From NCBI GenBank assembly GCA_904063045.1, contig CAJFCJ010000004.1, positions 2,163,713 through 2,227,712 of the forward strand: 64,000 nucleotides of DNA. The letters are read 5' to 3'. Positions 48,789-61,700 of this stretch are shown here, piece by piece. The notes beneath the pieces are model-generated. The model had not been told where the DNA came from and did no database searches. It saw nothing but the letters and a program-made list of their open reading frames with translations. How positions within the stretch are numbered: position 1 is the first letter of the stretch; each line of letters starts with the position of its first letter. The DNA comes from Dimorphilus gyrociliatus (lineage: Eukaryota; Annelida; Polychaeta; Dinophilidae). Position numbers and translations under genes: made by a program.

Positions 48789-49577
48789 TCGGAAATAGAA
48801 GAAGCATTTGACCTCTCCCTTTTTTTGTCTATTTTTACAATGCCATCTCCAATTACAAATGGTTTATACTTTACATTTTACAAACCATTTCTGGAGGTAA
48901 AATTTAAAAGAATTTACATATCTATTATGAAAAATCAAACTGGTTGCTACTTTAAAATCTATCAATTACTCCATGTAACTGGGAAATATAGCTATGGAAG
49001 TCCGGATGGAGAAAATTTACTAGTAAAATCATTAATGTACTGACACTAATGTTCTGAATGAGATGCTGGAAGAATAATCTAGATGTCCTTTGTGTCTTTT
49101 ATTACCAATTGTTAAAATTACGCCATTACTAGAATCCCTCTTCAGAGTAACAAGTAGAGTGCAAGGCCATGATCACCATGATCCTTCTATAATTCTTTTT
49201 TCATACCTAATAGCTAAAGTTAATGTGATAAGTCATATTTGAAAAGGCTACAGGTATAAATAGGTTTTTTTTAATGGAAAATATCTGTTTAGTATTTACA
49301 ATATCTCTAAAATTTGTATCATATTCTATTATTTCATTGATTTTATTAAATAACCTCATATTTATATATTTCACTAACTTTTATATATACTGTATATATA
49401 TATATATATATAAATACAGTATATGCCATTTTCATCAACAAGAAAAAAAAAACCTGTAAGCAAATCTCATAAGGGTGCAAAGTCTAATCATTTGATACGT
49501 TATGTGTATATAATAAGGACTTCGTTCTTAGATATAACCCTCACAGCTAAATAATATAAAAGTAAAAGACTACTGAA

Positions 49578-49589
49578 GCGCCATCTACC
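49578..49589. promoter_or_regulatory. CTCF-like motif GCGCCATCTACC
   Basis: Shares the GCGCCATCT core with other sites in the window and lies in the spacer between two genes. Confidence 0.3.
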
Positions 49590-49895
49590 TCATTCATTCA
49601 TAATATATATTTTATGTTAGAATTTTTTAAGCTATAAATACTAGAGAAAGGATTCACTGATTACAAAAAAAATACATTTCGTCATCTTGTTGTCATTGAT
49701 AGTCTTAAGTAAAGTAGAAATAATAATACAATATTTTTATATCTTTCAGCATTGAATAGGGAAATAAAGAAATGTTTTTTATATAATTAGATAATTAAAA
49801 TTAAAGCATGACAGTTTTGGTAAATATATCACATACAGTTTAGAAATTTCAACTTAATTCAACAGTTGAGAAGTCCATTTTAGAGAGTAGAACGT

Positions 49896-51594
49896 TCATT
49901 TTGTTTCGATAACGGCATTAGCCCATTTTGTTAGGATGCATTCTTCTATTGCTGGTACTCTTCTTCTTCTGTCATGTCTATCTTGTCTCGTTTTATCGTA
50001 TCTATCTAATCTGGTATCGACGAGAAGCTTTGAATAATTTTTAGACCTCTCCAGTAAACCTGTATAGTGGTGTAGATCGAAGAAATGCTCCGCTCTCCAA
50101 TGATTCATTAATTCCGGTTTCAAACTGAAAAGAACCCCGATTTGTCTATTGGCAGATGCAATCCAAATTGGATACTTTGGTGTCTTCAGCATAGAACCTA
50201 TTTCAATTCTCCGTTCATCATTATATGCTAAAACTCCAATATCACTTCTCTCATCTATTCCTTGTTGCGGACAATCTAATGTCTTTCCAGAGTTATCGTA
50301 GAATTTAAGGCCATTATGCATATATCTATAAAAAAAACTACATTAAATACATTTGAATGAAAAGGAAATAAATTTGTTTCTAATTGAAAATTTTAACCAT
50401 TTACCAGAAGTTTTAGTGTTTAAAATAAAAAGAAATTAAAAATGCTTGAATGATCTTTTAAGGTGAAATCAATTCCTTTTTTTATAAACTAAAGTAATTT
50501 ATCGATTCCTGATATTTTATCACATAATTTCTCAGAATCATTTAACACTGTATCGATCATTCAAACAGGAATATAAATAAATTAGGCAATAATATGCTAT
50601 CAGTAATAAATTTAGAGTTCAATAATCTACTTGTAATTACACCAAATAGGCTTAATTTAAATATGATAAGAATAGACTACAAGTGTCTATATTGTGAATG
50701 TTTCTGTATAATATAGATAATAATATGTCTATAATTATGCAATACTTACAAAGCAGCTTTGCCGGTGAGCAGTAAATTTATCAAGGCACAAGTTACTTCT
50801 TCCCAGTCTGTTAACAATTGTACCCATTTTCCGTCTTCCGGTGTACCGGCATCTTTCAGTATATTCTTTGTACCTCTCGTCATTATAATTGAATATACAA
50901 AAAGTAAAACTCCTCCGGATCCTCTCCACTCTCGGGAGTTATTACTCATGAACTTTAAAAGTTCAGGGTATGAATCAAATTTATAAATATCAATTTTTTC
51001 CGTTATACCATCTCCCCTATAAGTAGTATTTCTGACATGAACCTTTGTTCCGGTTATGCATATTTTACAGCTTCTTTTATCTCCCGCCCTCCATATCATT
51101 TCACTTAGGCACTCCATAAGGATTTTTGTTCGATTTAGTCTTCGCGCATGATCGGCAAGACTAACAATTTTACCGTCCATTGCAGCCGATACTAACTAAA
51201 GATAAAAGATGATAAAAGATTTAATAAAATTGACTTTGATACTCTTTTTTTATTATTTTGTTTAATTTTAACTTACATCCTTGTTTTTAAAAAACATGTT
51301 TTTGATAATCCAACTCTGCACGCACATAACTACACCTCTTGCACCACACAGAGATGTTTGTAAGCCCCAAGGCGTTGGTGCCGATTCGTCGTAGAAAACA
51401 AAACCTGTATTTTTCCATTCTTTACTAATTGGTAATGGAGTTCCAAGAAGAACTTTTCGTAGATCAACCGCTTGATTAAATGTTATGGGTTTTGGCCAGG
51501 CAGTATTTTGAGAATTAGAAGAAACTTTAGCCGAAATAGGAGGAAGAACCATATTCTGACAAAGTTCCATTGGAGAATCATCCAGCTTGGACAT
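49896..51594 (-). CDS. MINDY4B: MINDY-4B-like pseudo-deubiquitinase (3 exons)
   Basis: Exons: 51594-51277, 51195-50750, 50325-49896; 1194 bases, 397 residues, phases agreeing; donors GTAAGT at both introns. The family (MINDY-3/4, formerly FAM188) contains ubiquitin-chain-trimming cysteine proteases. Family blocks are clear: LRKVLLGTPLPISKEW (45-60), GSGGVLLFVYSIIMTRG and INLLLTGKA in exon 2, ERSDIGVL and GSMLKTPKYPIW in exon 3, and a C-terminal ILTKW. The nucleophile block GGPCGVLAxVQ is CGARGVVMCVQ here (83-93), placing Arg86 where the cysteine should be. The histidine block HFSVLF reads QIGVLF, with Gln316 at the histidine. Loss of both residues fits the inactive MINDY-4B branch. It may bind ubiquitin without cutting it. 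An upstream exon is possible because an acceptor-like CTCTAG precedes the start. Confidence 0.83.
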
Positions 51595-53015
51595 CTTATT
51601 CAATTTGACAGTCTAGAGAATAGTTTGAAATATATATATGACGTTTTATCAATGGGTCGTTTCGTAATTATTTTAAAGCTGTGTGGGTTATTTTTCTCTT
51701 AATTATTCAGTATCTCTTTCTATTGGATATTCCATTCTGATGGCATGTTTTTGTAATATTTATAAAAAAAATAGTTATATTCTATTTCATTATGTAATCT
51801 AACTGAGATAAAACCGATAGATTATGAATGACAGGAAACCTTTAGTAGATCGTCCCTTCGCTATTTAAGTTGCTAGGTTCTGCGAAATTATAGCAACATC
51901 TGCTGCTTTGCTAAATCTGATAAGTCGTATCAATATTACCGATATGTTTATAAGAGATTCTTGATTGCCATCCATTCATTTTTTAAACGATTTGTATAAC
52001 CTTCTTTGTTTATATTTATAAATTTATTACTTCAAGTAATACAATGAAAAAACTATCAGATTTTCCTAAAATCAGAACTGCATTGCTTATCTTAGAGATA
52101 GAATGTGTTGAGATAAAAATATAACTGTATTGCTAATTATGTTGAGTATATTAAAACTCTATATGTATATCTAGATTTTGAAAGAGAGAGAGGAAGGGAG
52201 AACTATCATTACTTAGAAAATCCATTATTATTTCTCTATCACTACTTTTACATCATCTTTCTATCAAATAGTATGTTTATACGATTGCTCTTCCGGTCAT
52301 TATTTATTCATTATCATCACTTTTAGCCCATTCCTTAAATAGTTAACAACAAATAATATTACAAAACATTCCTCCTTAATTATTCAGACTCTATTTAATA
52401 GTTAATTTTCTGTTTTCACTTTAGCAAGTAATTAAATTAACTGTACGTAACACTTTTCGCGATATCCTCTCTATAAAATGAAAAGAGAACATACTCCCTA
52501 TATTCTAATAAATAAAAACAATAACCGTTGGTGAAAAACATTAGATCTTGGGTTTTTTCTTTCATTTGCTTTTTTTTAAAAGAAAAATACCGGAAATTAA
52601 AAATAAACAACCTTTTTCCGTTATTTATTTCCTAAATTTAAGAGTATTTTGGCAATTTTTTGTTGCATTAAAAATAAAATCGAAAGTTAGTTTCTGTATT
52701 ATCGTGTAATCTACTTTATAGATTTTGACCGTAAAGCAAAAGAATGAGAATTAGTTGGAAGAAGGAGGAGAGGGAGGATAAGGAGAAGCTAAGAGCTAAA
52801 TATATAAATACAGAATATATAAATGTATACTAATATATATAAAAGAAAAAGTCTTTTAAGAGAGGAAATATATATTTCAAAGTTTTGCTTTTCTTCTCAT
52901 TCTTAAAGAAATGAAAATAAAGAAATCTTAGGATTTAATCTCTAGTCTTATATTAGTCTCTATATGTTATTATAAATCTATGGCTATTGAATTCATTTTG
53001 TTCAATTATTGTCCT
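51595..53015. other. Intergenic region upstream of the MINDY-4B-like gene
   Basis: Presumed promoter of the MINDY-4B-like gene, then AT-rich DNA with a short GA run near 52181-52200. No exon is supported. Confidence 0.5.
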
Positions 53016-53318
53016 TTAATCGATTGGGGCGATATATAGGTGTAAAAGCACTAAATTTTTTTGACAAAAATAGGTTCTTATAGTAGAATAGCTAACTGAA
53101 TAATGAGGGAAAAATATAAGATTTACTGTTGATTTTACCGGTAAAGATAGGTGTTTATCCTCAAATTTGACGACATCTTTTAAGAAGGTATTCAATCTTG
53201 TTAATTGTCTCGTTATACTCAAATCAACTTTATGTTTACGACTTGTTAAGTTTTTTGATAAAAAATCGACGTTTTCCAATCGTTCAATTAGATCAAAAGC
53301 GTCTAGTGACGAGGCCAT
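53016..53318 (-). CDS. Hypothetical small protein, coiled-coil N-terminus
   Basis: An ATG at 53318 opens a 100-codon frame beginning MASSLDAFDLIERLENVDFL. Residues about 8-55 look like one or two charged amphipathic helices. At codon 60/61 a possible donor (CCG then GTAAAA) occurs; beyond it the residues turn hydrophobic and aromatic, so the true exon may end at about 53139 and continue elsewhere, though I found no following exon. A faint resemblance to prefoldin-like small proteins was considered but is too weak to name. It could be a whole single-exon gene, a first exon, or chance. Confidence 0.35.
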   Translation of the reverse strand: MASSLDAFDLIERLENVDFLSKNLTSRKHKVDLSITRQLTRLNTFLKDVVKFEDKHLSLPVKSTVNLIFFPHYSVSYSTIRTYFCQKNLVLLHLYIAPID

Positions 53319-53852
53319 TTTGTAAAAATCCAAGAGAAAAAAAATTGCAGTTGGCCAACGACAGTCGATAGTATGAATAAAAGCTGCTTCTATTCAAAAA
53401 GTAATTCATATTAGGTGCTGGTCGATACTTGTTTTATATATTGACTGTTTATATGCAATAGCAGCGGCCTTTTTCGTGCTTAATTTCCCCACCTATAAGT
53501 TTGTTGTTAACAAGACAAACAGTCGAATAATAAAATTTGTAAAAAGAAATATTCTTTATGGACTATATAGTGTATGCAGTAGTAATATATCAGGAAAGAA
53601 AAACGAATTACTATGTTCAATACCCTATTCACTTTGGAATAAATATAGAAGTATAAAAAAGAAAACACCGGAAAAATTATGTTAATGAATTGTTTGTCTT
53701 TGTTCTCTTTCGAACATCTCGGTTAGATTAGATATCATAATATTATCAATTTATTATGATTAATAAGGATTGAATAAACATTTTTCTGTTGTTTTATTTT
53801 TGATATATTTGTAATTAGTTTGTTTATTATTTTATGGTTTGTTACTACGTTA

Positions 53853-53910
<58 letters not shown>

Positions 53911-54152
53911 CAGTATACTTTTGTATTCCCCTATCAGTCTTTTTTTCTCTTTAAACGAATAGAAACTCTAAAATACTCATACGTTCTACCAGCTGGACAT
54001 TATAATCATTATACAAACTAATTAGTTGTATAGTGAAGCAGTTAACAATAAATATAGCATTTCTTTAAGAAGGGAAAGGAACTTTTCTTATTTACACAAC
54101 AAATAAATGGAAATGTAAATCTATACAACAGTGAAAAAATGGCAAGAATCTT
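53319..54152. other. Spacer with a long TA microsatellite
   Basis: Contains an uninterrupted TA run (53861-53908). A plus-strand open frame of 69 codons (53476-53685) begins with GTG and has no recognised features. The APCDD1 3' UTR lies at the upper end. Confidence 0.5.
53861..53908. repeat. (TA)n microsatellite
   Basis: About 24 uninterrupted TA units, the longest pure TA run in the window. Confidence 0.95.
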
Positions 54153-57100
54153 TTAAAAAAGTAAAGAAAGGAAACATAAAAGCAGAACAATAAATTTCTC
54201 ACATATACAACAGGTGGCACCACCCATTGGGCCCCAGTAGGGTTTACTTATTACTGAATTAGGTGACATTTTGTCCAGTTTTCTTTCGAATTTTCCACAA
54301 TATTTTAAAGGAGGTTGGAAACTAGTTGGTGTATAATTATGTTTGTTCGACGAAGTCGCCCATTCGCCCATTAGTAGTTCTGTGTGGTGATGAATTCTTT
54401 GAACTCTTGCAATTTGTCGTTTTTGAAAAGGCAGGGCAATACCCAGAGCTGCGCATCCGTGATATTTTGTAATATCCTGTTCCACTCCAACTTTCCAACT
54501 ACCCCGAATACCGCAAGGTGATTGTAGGGGATTATTTACACTATCTGATATGCGTTGATCTTCAACCTGTTAGTAATTAGATAAATGAAATAAAACAATT
54601 ATAGGCCTTTAAATGTCTGTCGCGGATGTATTAACATATAAATGAATTTGACTAGAAAAGAGCAGAAAACAAAGATATGTCAACTTTCGTCTGTAGAAAG
54701 TAATTTTCTCATTCTGTCGTCAAAACTGAGTCTATATTATAATCAGTTTACGTGTAGGCTTATATTAAGTTATCCTCATCTATAAAGTAGTTATCTTATC
54801 ACCACATTTTCATATAGTAGACCCTCCAGTTAAATTTATCTATTTTTCCCAACAACAACAATAACTTTACTTATCACCCTTTTCAATAGAAGTCTATTTC
54901 TCTTCCCTTTTTCAAACCCTTTATGGTCATATATTTCTATATTGAAGTCTCGAATTCATCTTGTGTCAATAATCTATGTTGCGTTCAGCTTTGACAGAGT
55001 TTCTCATCTTACAAAATATATGACCGTTTTCTGACGCTTTTAAGTTATTTTTAGACGTCTAATAGTTTATTATCCTACAAATAAATACGACTGCCTTCTT
55101 AGAGAAGACCTATAATTTCTTGATCTCTTCTTTAAAGTATTAAATTAACCAAAAGTTTAGAAATTTAACCTATTTCATTCATAGTCCGAAAAAATTTACA
55201 AAATTGGTTCTAATACATAAACCGCCATCTATCGGTTACTTCTACTAGATCAAGCAATTGCTCTTTTTTCCATAAAATGCGAATTCATCAGCCGTGAAAT
55301 GTACATATCTTTCTACATTCTTTAAAAGTCTATATGGGCTTTGTCAACAGTAAAACAAACGATAATTTACCTTTAAACTTCCCCTTTTGGCAATTAAGAC
55401 TAATTTTCTTACAGCTTTCATATGACGATGATAATCGAATTTCTTATAACTTCCATAAAACTTGATTGTGTATAGAGGATCTCTACAAAGTACATCAGAA
55501 TAATAATGATAATAGCCTCTCCATTCGCCATGCGAAGAAAAACTTAGTCTTCTCGTTAAGAAATGGAAACCAGGTCTCGACTCGCATCTTTCGCTAAACC
55601 ATTCACCAGTTAATGAGTCCCAAGCTATCGTTCTACCGTGATGATGCAAAATAGGCGGTCTTTTAATATCCGATTTTGCAATGACCTTGCAGACTGAGCA
55701 TTTTTTCGTCTGTCGAGTTAAATGGAATATAATTAGTGTCAGAATATTCTAACGAGCCTATGTAACGAAAGGAAAATGAAAAATTTTGTTCCTCTTTTCC
55801 TTAATAGATCATGAAATGAGTACGAATTAAATTAACAAAAAAACGAAAGTATATATTTCCCTTCGTCAATTGCAACATAGACAGCTCACTATATCACCAT
55901 TGACAGTAACATAAAAGGCGTCTAATAGATCATACATTGAATCGATATCAGTTCTCGGCTGGATATCAGACGCTCTTTTTCCATCTTAAAAACTATCACT
56001 TAAGATAAAGAAATATAGAAGGAGCGTCAAAAAACATTAAACAGATTTGGAATTGTTATTGTAAAAAGTAAAAAGTAAGAAAAAAAACTTATATACACTA
56101 TATATGATTAAAATGCAATATAAATGGATAATCCGTGCTAATCCTTGTCTAGTAAAATGTTGATAAGAGATTATTTATTTTACTAATTATATTTAATTAT
56201 TCGTTCATATTGTTTGTTATTTGAAAAGGGATAAATAAAAATACAAGAAAAGAGCAAATGAGAAATAATAATTATATATTTTATAGATAAGAAAGAGAAT
56301 TATTAATGGATTATCAGAAAATAACCATTTAACTGGATTTGTAGAAGTAATTAAATAAAACTAAAAATTATATTGAATAATTATAATCTCTTATTAGATT
56401 TTTAGCTGATATTTCTTCCCTTTATACTAAAAAATGTTAAGAAATCAAAACAAAGAAAAAACATCTATATAGATTTTTGTTGAATCGACAAAAAAAGAAT
56501 ATTTTTAACTTTTTTTTTTTAAAAAAACAAAAAGTAAAAATATAGAAAAATATTAAAATAATAAATTTATTTACTTAATATTTTTCACCTTTTTTTTCTT
56601 ATATAAAAATCATTTTTTCCTATTAATTTATTTGTGTGAAAAAAATCGATTTAGGCCTAAAATAAACTTAAAGGTAAATTAATAAAAAATGGAATTAAAA
56701 AAACAAAAATGTGTAAACGAATAGAAGAAAAGAAAGGAAAGAAACATGAATTTACAAAAGTTGTTTTAAATGATTATCAATAAAATTCTTAAGGGTTAAT
56801 CAATTACTCTTTACTCCCTATTCAAAGTTAGAAAGTAATGTTGGTACATAATAGTCAGTTAATTGACCAAATGTACCTTATCAACTGACAACTATGTCTG
56901 TTTATTGTATATGGTGGTTTTTTTATCAATTTAATTCGTTTTATTTGTTTCATTTAAAGATAAGAAAAACGTTTTACTCTGCTTTTAACCATTTACTTTC
57001 ACTTATAATAGAAAGAATTTTTTAAAGACTTCTTTACTATTTCTTTTGCAATAACCTTTCTTTTTGTCCCTCTTAAACATATGTAAAAAGGGCGGAAACA

Positions 57101-58680
57101 GAGTATTCATGTAAACAACTTACGTTGGCAGACAGGAGAGGAGCTTGAAAAGCTGTAGGCCTATATCCTTTCCTGATCTTCCTATGTGTATGAACGTCTC
57201 CTAATAGAAGCTTTTTGATAGATTGTTTATTCTCGACCGAACTTTCCACTCTGACCAACTGTAATTCGTTCAGACTAAAATCGAATGAAAAGGTACAATC
57301 GTAGTCGATCGTATTGTCATGATGCTCGACATAATGTAAAATGACATAAGACTCTCGTGGATGCCAAGCTTTAGTCCATATCTTTTCAGAACACGTCGAA
57401 TTGATAATCGAATACAACTTCGCCGCAACTTCTTCTGTGTAAGCCATCATTACAACCCGGTACAAACGGTAGTCTGAATTGTAGATACCAGGCGATATGA
57501 TTCTTGATTTCGACGAAACAGTCCATGATCCCTGAGATGTTATGCTAAATATTGGATGCGTACAATCGGCGTCACCATAATAGAATTGAGTGAAATCGAA
57601 GATATCATTAGTATAGACTGTATATTTCCGGGTAATATATTCCGGTCCCGATCGTACTTCACACCTGTGTAAAACGATTATTCTTTCTTAATAATAGCAA
57701 AAAAAAGAAGGTTTTTTTTGTTCATTTATTACATTTGAATGGAAAAAGAAGAAATAAAAACTTATACAAATATCCGTACGGGTTTTTTTTTCCTTATATT
57801 TGTTTGTTTTTTTTTTAGTATCTTTCTCTCAACTAAACTGAATATAAATGATCAAATGTTTGTGCTTCCTTTTTAATCTACTTTTTTCTTTTGCTGCTTT
57901 TAATTAAAGTTGAATTTTTTTTTATTATTTCAGGGGGGTAAAATCCCTCTCCTTAATCGGATTTTGACCACCTGTTTTTCATTGAAAACTCCCTGACTCA
58001 TTACCGTGAAAGCAAAACAAGTTGTGACATCTTGTTAGTGGGTAAATAATATAGTCTTAAACAATCTCGTGCTAAAATTCTAGGGTAAAAATCTGTTTGT
58101 AATAAAAATCAACTTTTTCTCATATGGGAACTGTCTAAATGAAAAAGCACTTGAGATTTTAATGGACTTCTTTCAAATGTCATTGTAACTATCCGAATTA
58201 ATCCTTTCCGCCTTTTTCTACTGATTACGCAATCTGTGTTACATACTGTTGCTTTGAAGATTATCTCCCACCCCAAGTACTCGTCAAACTATTTGGTTTA
58301 GTTAGTCACGTGACTAGCCGTTATTTACCTTGAGGAATAAGGAAAAGCTTTTAAGAATAAGTAAGGGAAAAAAGTGAGTAAAAATTTTTTGTTGAAATAA
58401 AATCTTTAAAGTTTTGATTGAAAAATTCCATTTTAAAGATATTCGATAGAATAATTAGAGGTTTTTATTAATATTTATATTTGCTTTTTTAACAAAATTT
58501 GCCTGCAATTTTATTGCGGTAAGGAAATTGAATTTCCTTCGTTAGCAATTTGCTTCATACTGCAAAAGTGAGCTTAGTCCAGAAGCTTTTACTATATTTT
58601 TTTAAACACGCCATAATAAAATACCATAGTTTTTCTTTTGCTCACCTTTTCATTTCTTTTTCTTTCCCTCTCTCCCTCCT

Positions 58681-58718
<38 letters not shown>

Positions 58719-61700
58719 TCTCTATGCCTTTCTTCTATTGCCTTTTTATTTTTAGCTTTCTTACAATTAAGCAAAAATATTCAACTGTTTCTTTCTTTTT
58801 CTATTATTATTAGTATAACACCCTTTACAACGTGTAAAAGCGTAAATATCAACTCAATTAGTAAGAACGGACTTCCTTCTATTTCTCCCCTAACTCTTCC
58901 TTTAGAACGGAAAGGTGAACTTTCAAGGAAATTTTTTTCTTCTATTAAATAAAGAAATTGTAGAAGGAGTGAATTAAAAATTCTCTTATCTTTCAGGTTT
59001 TAATACAATACTTTAGCCGCCGAATGAACTTTACACCTTTACCTTTCCCGAATTGTCACGCAATGTGCCGTTATTAATCAATTACTAATCATTATTTATT
59101 AAAACAGGAAAAACATTAATTTATGACACGGGATTATAAATTACTCCAAAAGGAGATAACGAATGAAATCCTCTTATTTAAATCCTTCAAGACATATGTT
59201 ATAAGCTTTAGATACAAACTTATAATTTGTTATTTTCTCACCTGTTGGAAAACATGTCACGTGATACACGAGCGTTTGTCATTAAGTAATTATTGTTTGT
59301 TAAGAAAAAAAACGAGAGCGAATTTACCAAGATGACTATGATAAGGCACGCAATCATGCAATGGTCATTTTCTGAGATAGACGCCAGTTACACGAACTAT
59401 AGCATTTTTCCCCGATCTTAAACTTTTCAAGCAGCTGTTTTTTTACGTAATCTAATTATCATTCTTTGTTTACACAAGTACGACGAATTTAACGACTTCA
59501 AGACCTTCGTCGTTCTAAACGCCCTCGTGCGGCCTTGTAATTAAGGCTATTTAAGCTGACATTTAAATTGCCCAGTCCGTATAATTTCCGTCGAGATAAC
59601 AATCTGACGGATGAAAATGGCGGAAAACCCGTATAACTTTGGATGAAAAATTTGTAACACTTGAACGAATCGTGAATAGATTCGCTTGACATTCAAAGAA
59701 AAAAGTCTTACTACCTATTTGAGTATTTGTAAAAGAAAGCAGACCGTTACAATTATTTGATACAATCTTTTAATAAATAAGAGATATAAGAGAGGGAAAG
59801 ACAGAGATCTATATATATCTAAGAGAGAGAGAGAGAGAGAGAGAAAGAAAGAGAGACCAACAGACAGACAGAGAGAGATATAGGGGAGCGACAGAAGAAG
59901 AAAACAGAGGCAGAGAAAGAAATAGTTCAGATAATACTTTGACATAAACTTTAAACGGAAGGAAAAGTTTCATATTCAAGAATCAAACTACTCTAAACAA
60001 TCCGTTATTTTGCAATAGTTTATATAAACAGTATTATTCACGGATTATTAGCCTGAAAACATTCTGTTTTCTAGCAGTTTGGCAATAAAACTGTCGAAAA
60101 CCTTACTCCATGACCAACTCAAAGTTTAACAACTGATTTATTGTTACTGATTTCTATATAACTGCCTTGTTTTTTTAATTAGTAACATTCGTAATTAGAA
60201 AACAGAAAATTTGCGTGTTTTATCTAATTAATTAAGTATGTTGTAGAAACGTATATACAAAAAGGATGTAAGCATGACATTTCAACCGTAAAATACCTTA
60301 AATCTTCCTGTCTAAAAACGGGTTATTTGTGAAAATCACTTCTAACAATTATATACGGTACATTAAGGTGAAAAATGTCGTACGGGAAGGTATAGAATGT
60401 CTAAAATTCCCTTTCATTCGTCCATTTATTTTTTAAGCCATTAATTATCATTCCAACAAATAGCAACCTTGTAGTAATTTTAATAAGCTTTCAAATGTAT
60501 AGTACTATGTAAAAACATAATACAAATATTATGACTAGTTTCTAACAACACACAAACAGCTGATTATGATCAAAATACGCCTGGTATAGGCTAAAAAGAA
60601 TAGAAAATAAATAAATACTATTGACTTTATATGTCGTATACACTATATATACTGTATATATAGTATCTTAATTCTTAAAGGCAATAATTTAACTCTTACT
60701 CTACTTTAAACGGAAATAGATAAACATTGTTTTCGTATTTTCCGAAAAAAAAGTTGAATAAATTAATAAATGATCAAAAAACTAATACTAATTTATTACA
60801 TTAATATTCATCAGTCTTTTATTTAAACTATTCTGTTTTATGAATAAATTAACTTTTTTTTTTATTATTATCAAAAGTAACTTTAGAAGAATGTTATCAG
60901 CTATGAATATTTATGAATATTAATACCATTTATAAATTGTACAAATGGAGTAAAATTTAGATCGCAAAGATAGAGGAGAAGATATATGGAAAATAGAAGG
61001 TTATGAGAGAACAGCGAGAGAGAAACCTTTAAGAAGAATTTATGATAAACGGCTGGTATTTATAACATATAAACAAGTGTCCATTTTAATAAAAACTAGA
61101 AAGAGAAACTATTTAAAAGGATGAGGAGTTGAGGAATACCTAAAACCCGTATACTTGCAAATAAAGAACCTCTTCGGCCGTTAAGTGCCGCAAACAATTC
61201 ATTATCAAAGTCACGTGTGAACATTCTCGAGCACTCGACTAAAGAACAAAGAATCCGCAGTTGCTCCGGGCTATTTGCCCGCTAAAAACGTAACGTAAAG
61301 CCCGAATTTCTATTCATTATTTACTCACCGAATTTACCTTCTTCGGAGGCAAGAAACTAATCGAATTTTATCGAATTGTTATTTCAGTTCTACTCGCCTT
61401 TATCCCGATTCTTTTGTCATGACTATGTTTTTACAGGCTAAATAATTAATTCAAACTAATCAAAGTGTTTATAAAGGAGAAAACTGGTTATTTTAACGCT
61501 TTAAATTTAGGAGGCTATTACTAATAGTATTCATTTTCTTTTCGGCTTATTTCTACTTCATTTTCCCTTCCCTTTCCTTCACCTCTCTTTTTTCTTTAAT
61601 GAATACCAGTTTATTTTTCCCCTCTACTTTATGTTTTTGGTTCTTTCCTAGCTAGGTATAATTTAAACCTTTTGTGCGTGTTGCCTGATTTATATTCGAT

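Larger units (their letters stand above)
48598..49895. other. Intergenic region between aerolysin-like and MINDY-4B-like genes
   Basis: Holds a GA repeat (48761-48788), TATACTGTATA palindromes with TA runs (49384-49424), and a GCGCCATCTACC motif (49578-49589). Part is 3' UTR of the MINDY-4B-like gene and part the promoter of the aerolysin-like gene. Confidence 0.5.

Noticed and set aside
48840..49043. Plus-strand frame ending GKYSYGSPDGENLL, faintly like an arthropod cuticle motif
   Set aside because: The likeness covers about ten residues, the frame stops at once, and no signal peptide or partner exon is present.
53476..53685. 69-codon plus-strand frame
   Set aside because: It starts with GTG, contains no motif, and is not supported by splice sites.
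58592..58952. Overlapping frames on both strands
   Set aside because: Both are translations of the CT/GA microsatellite at 58684-58715.
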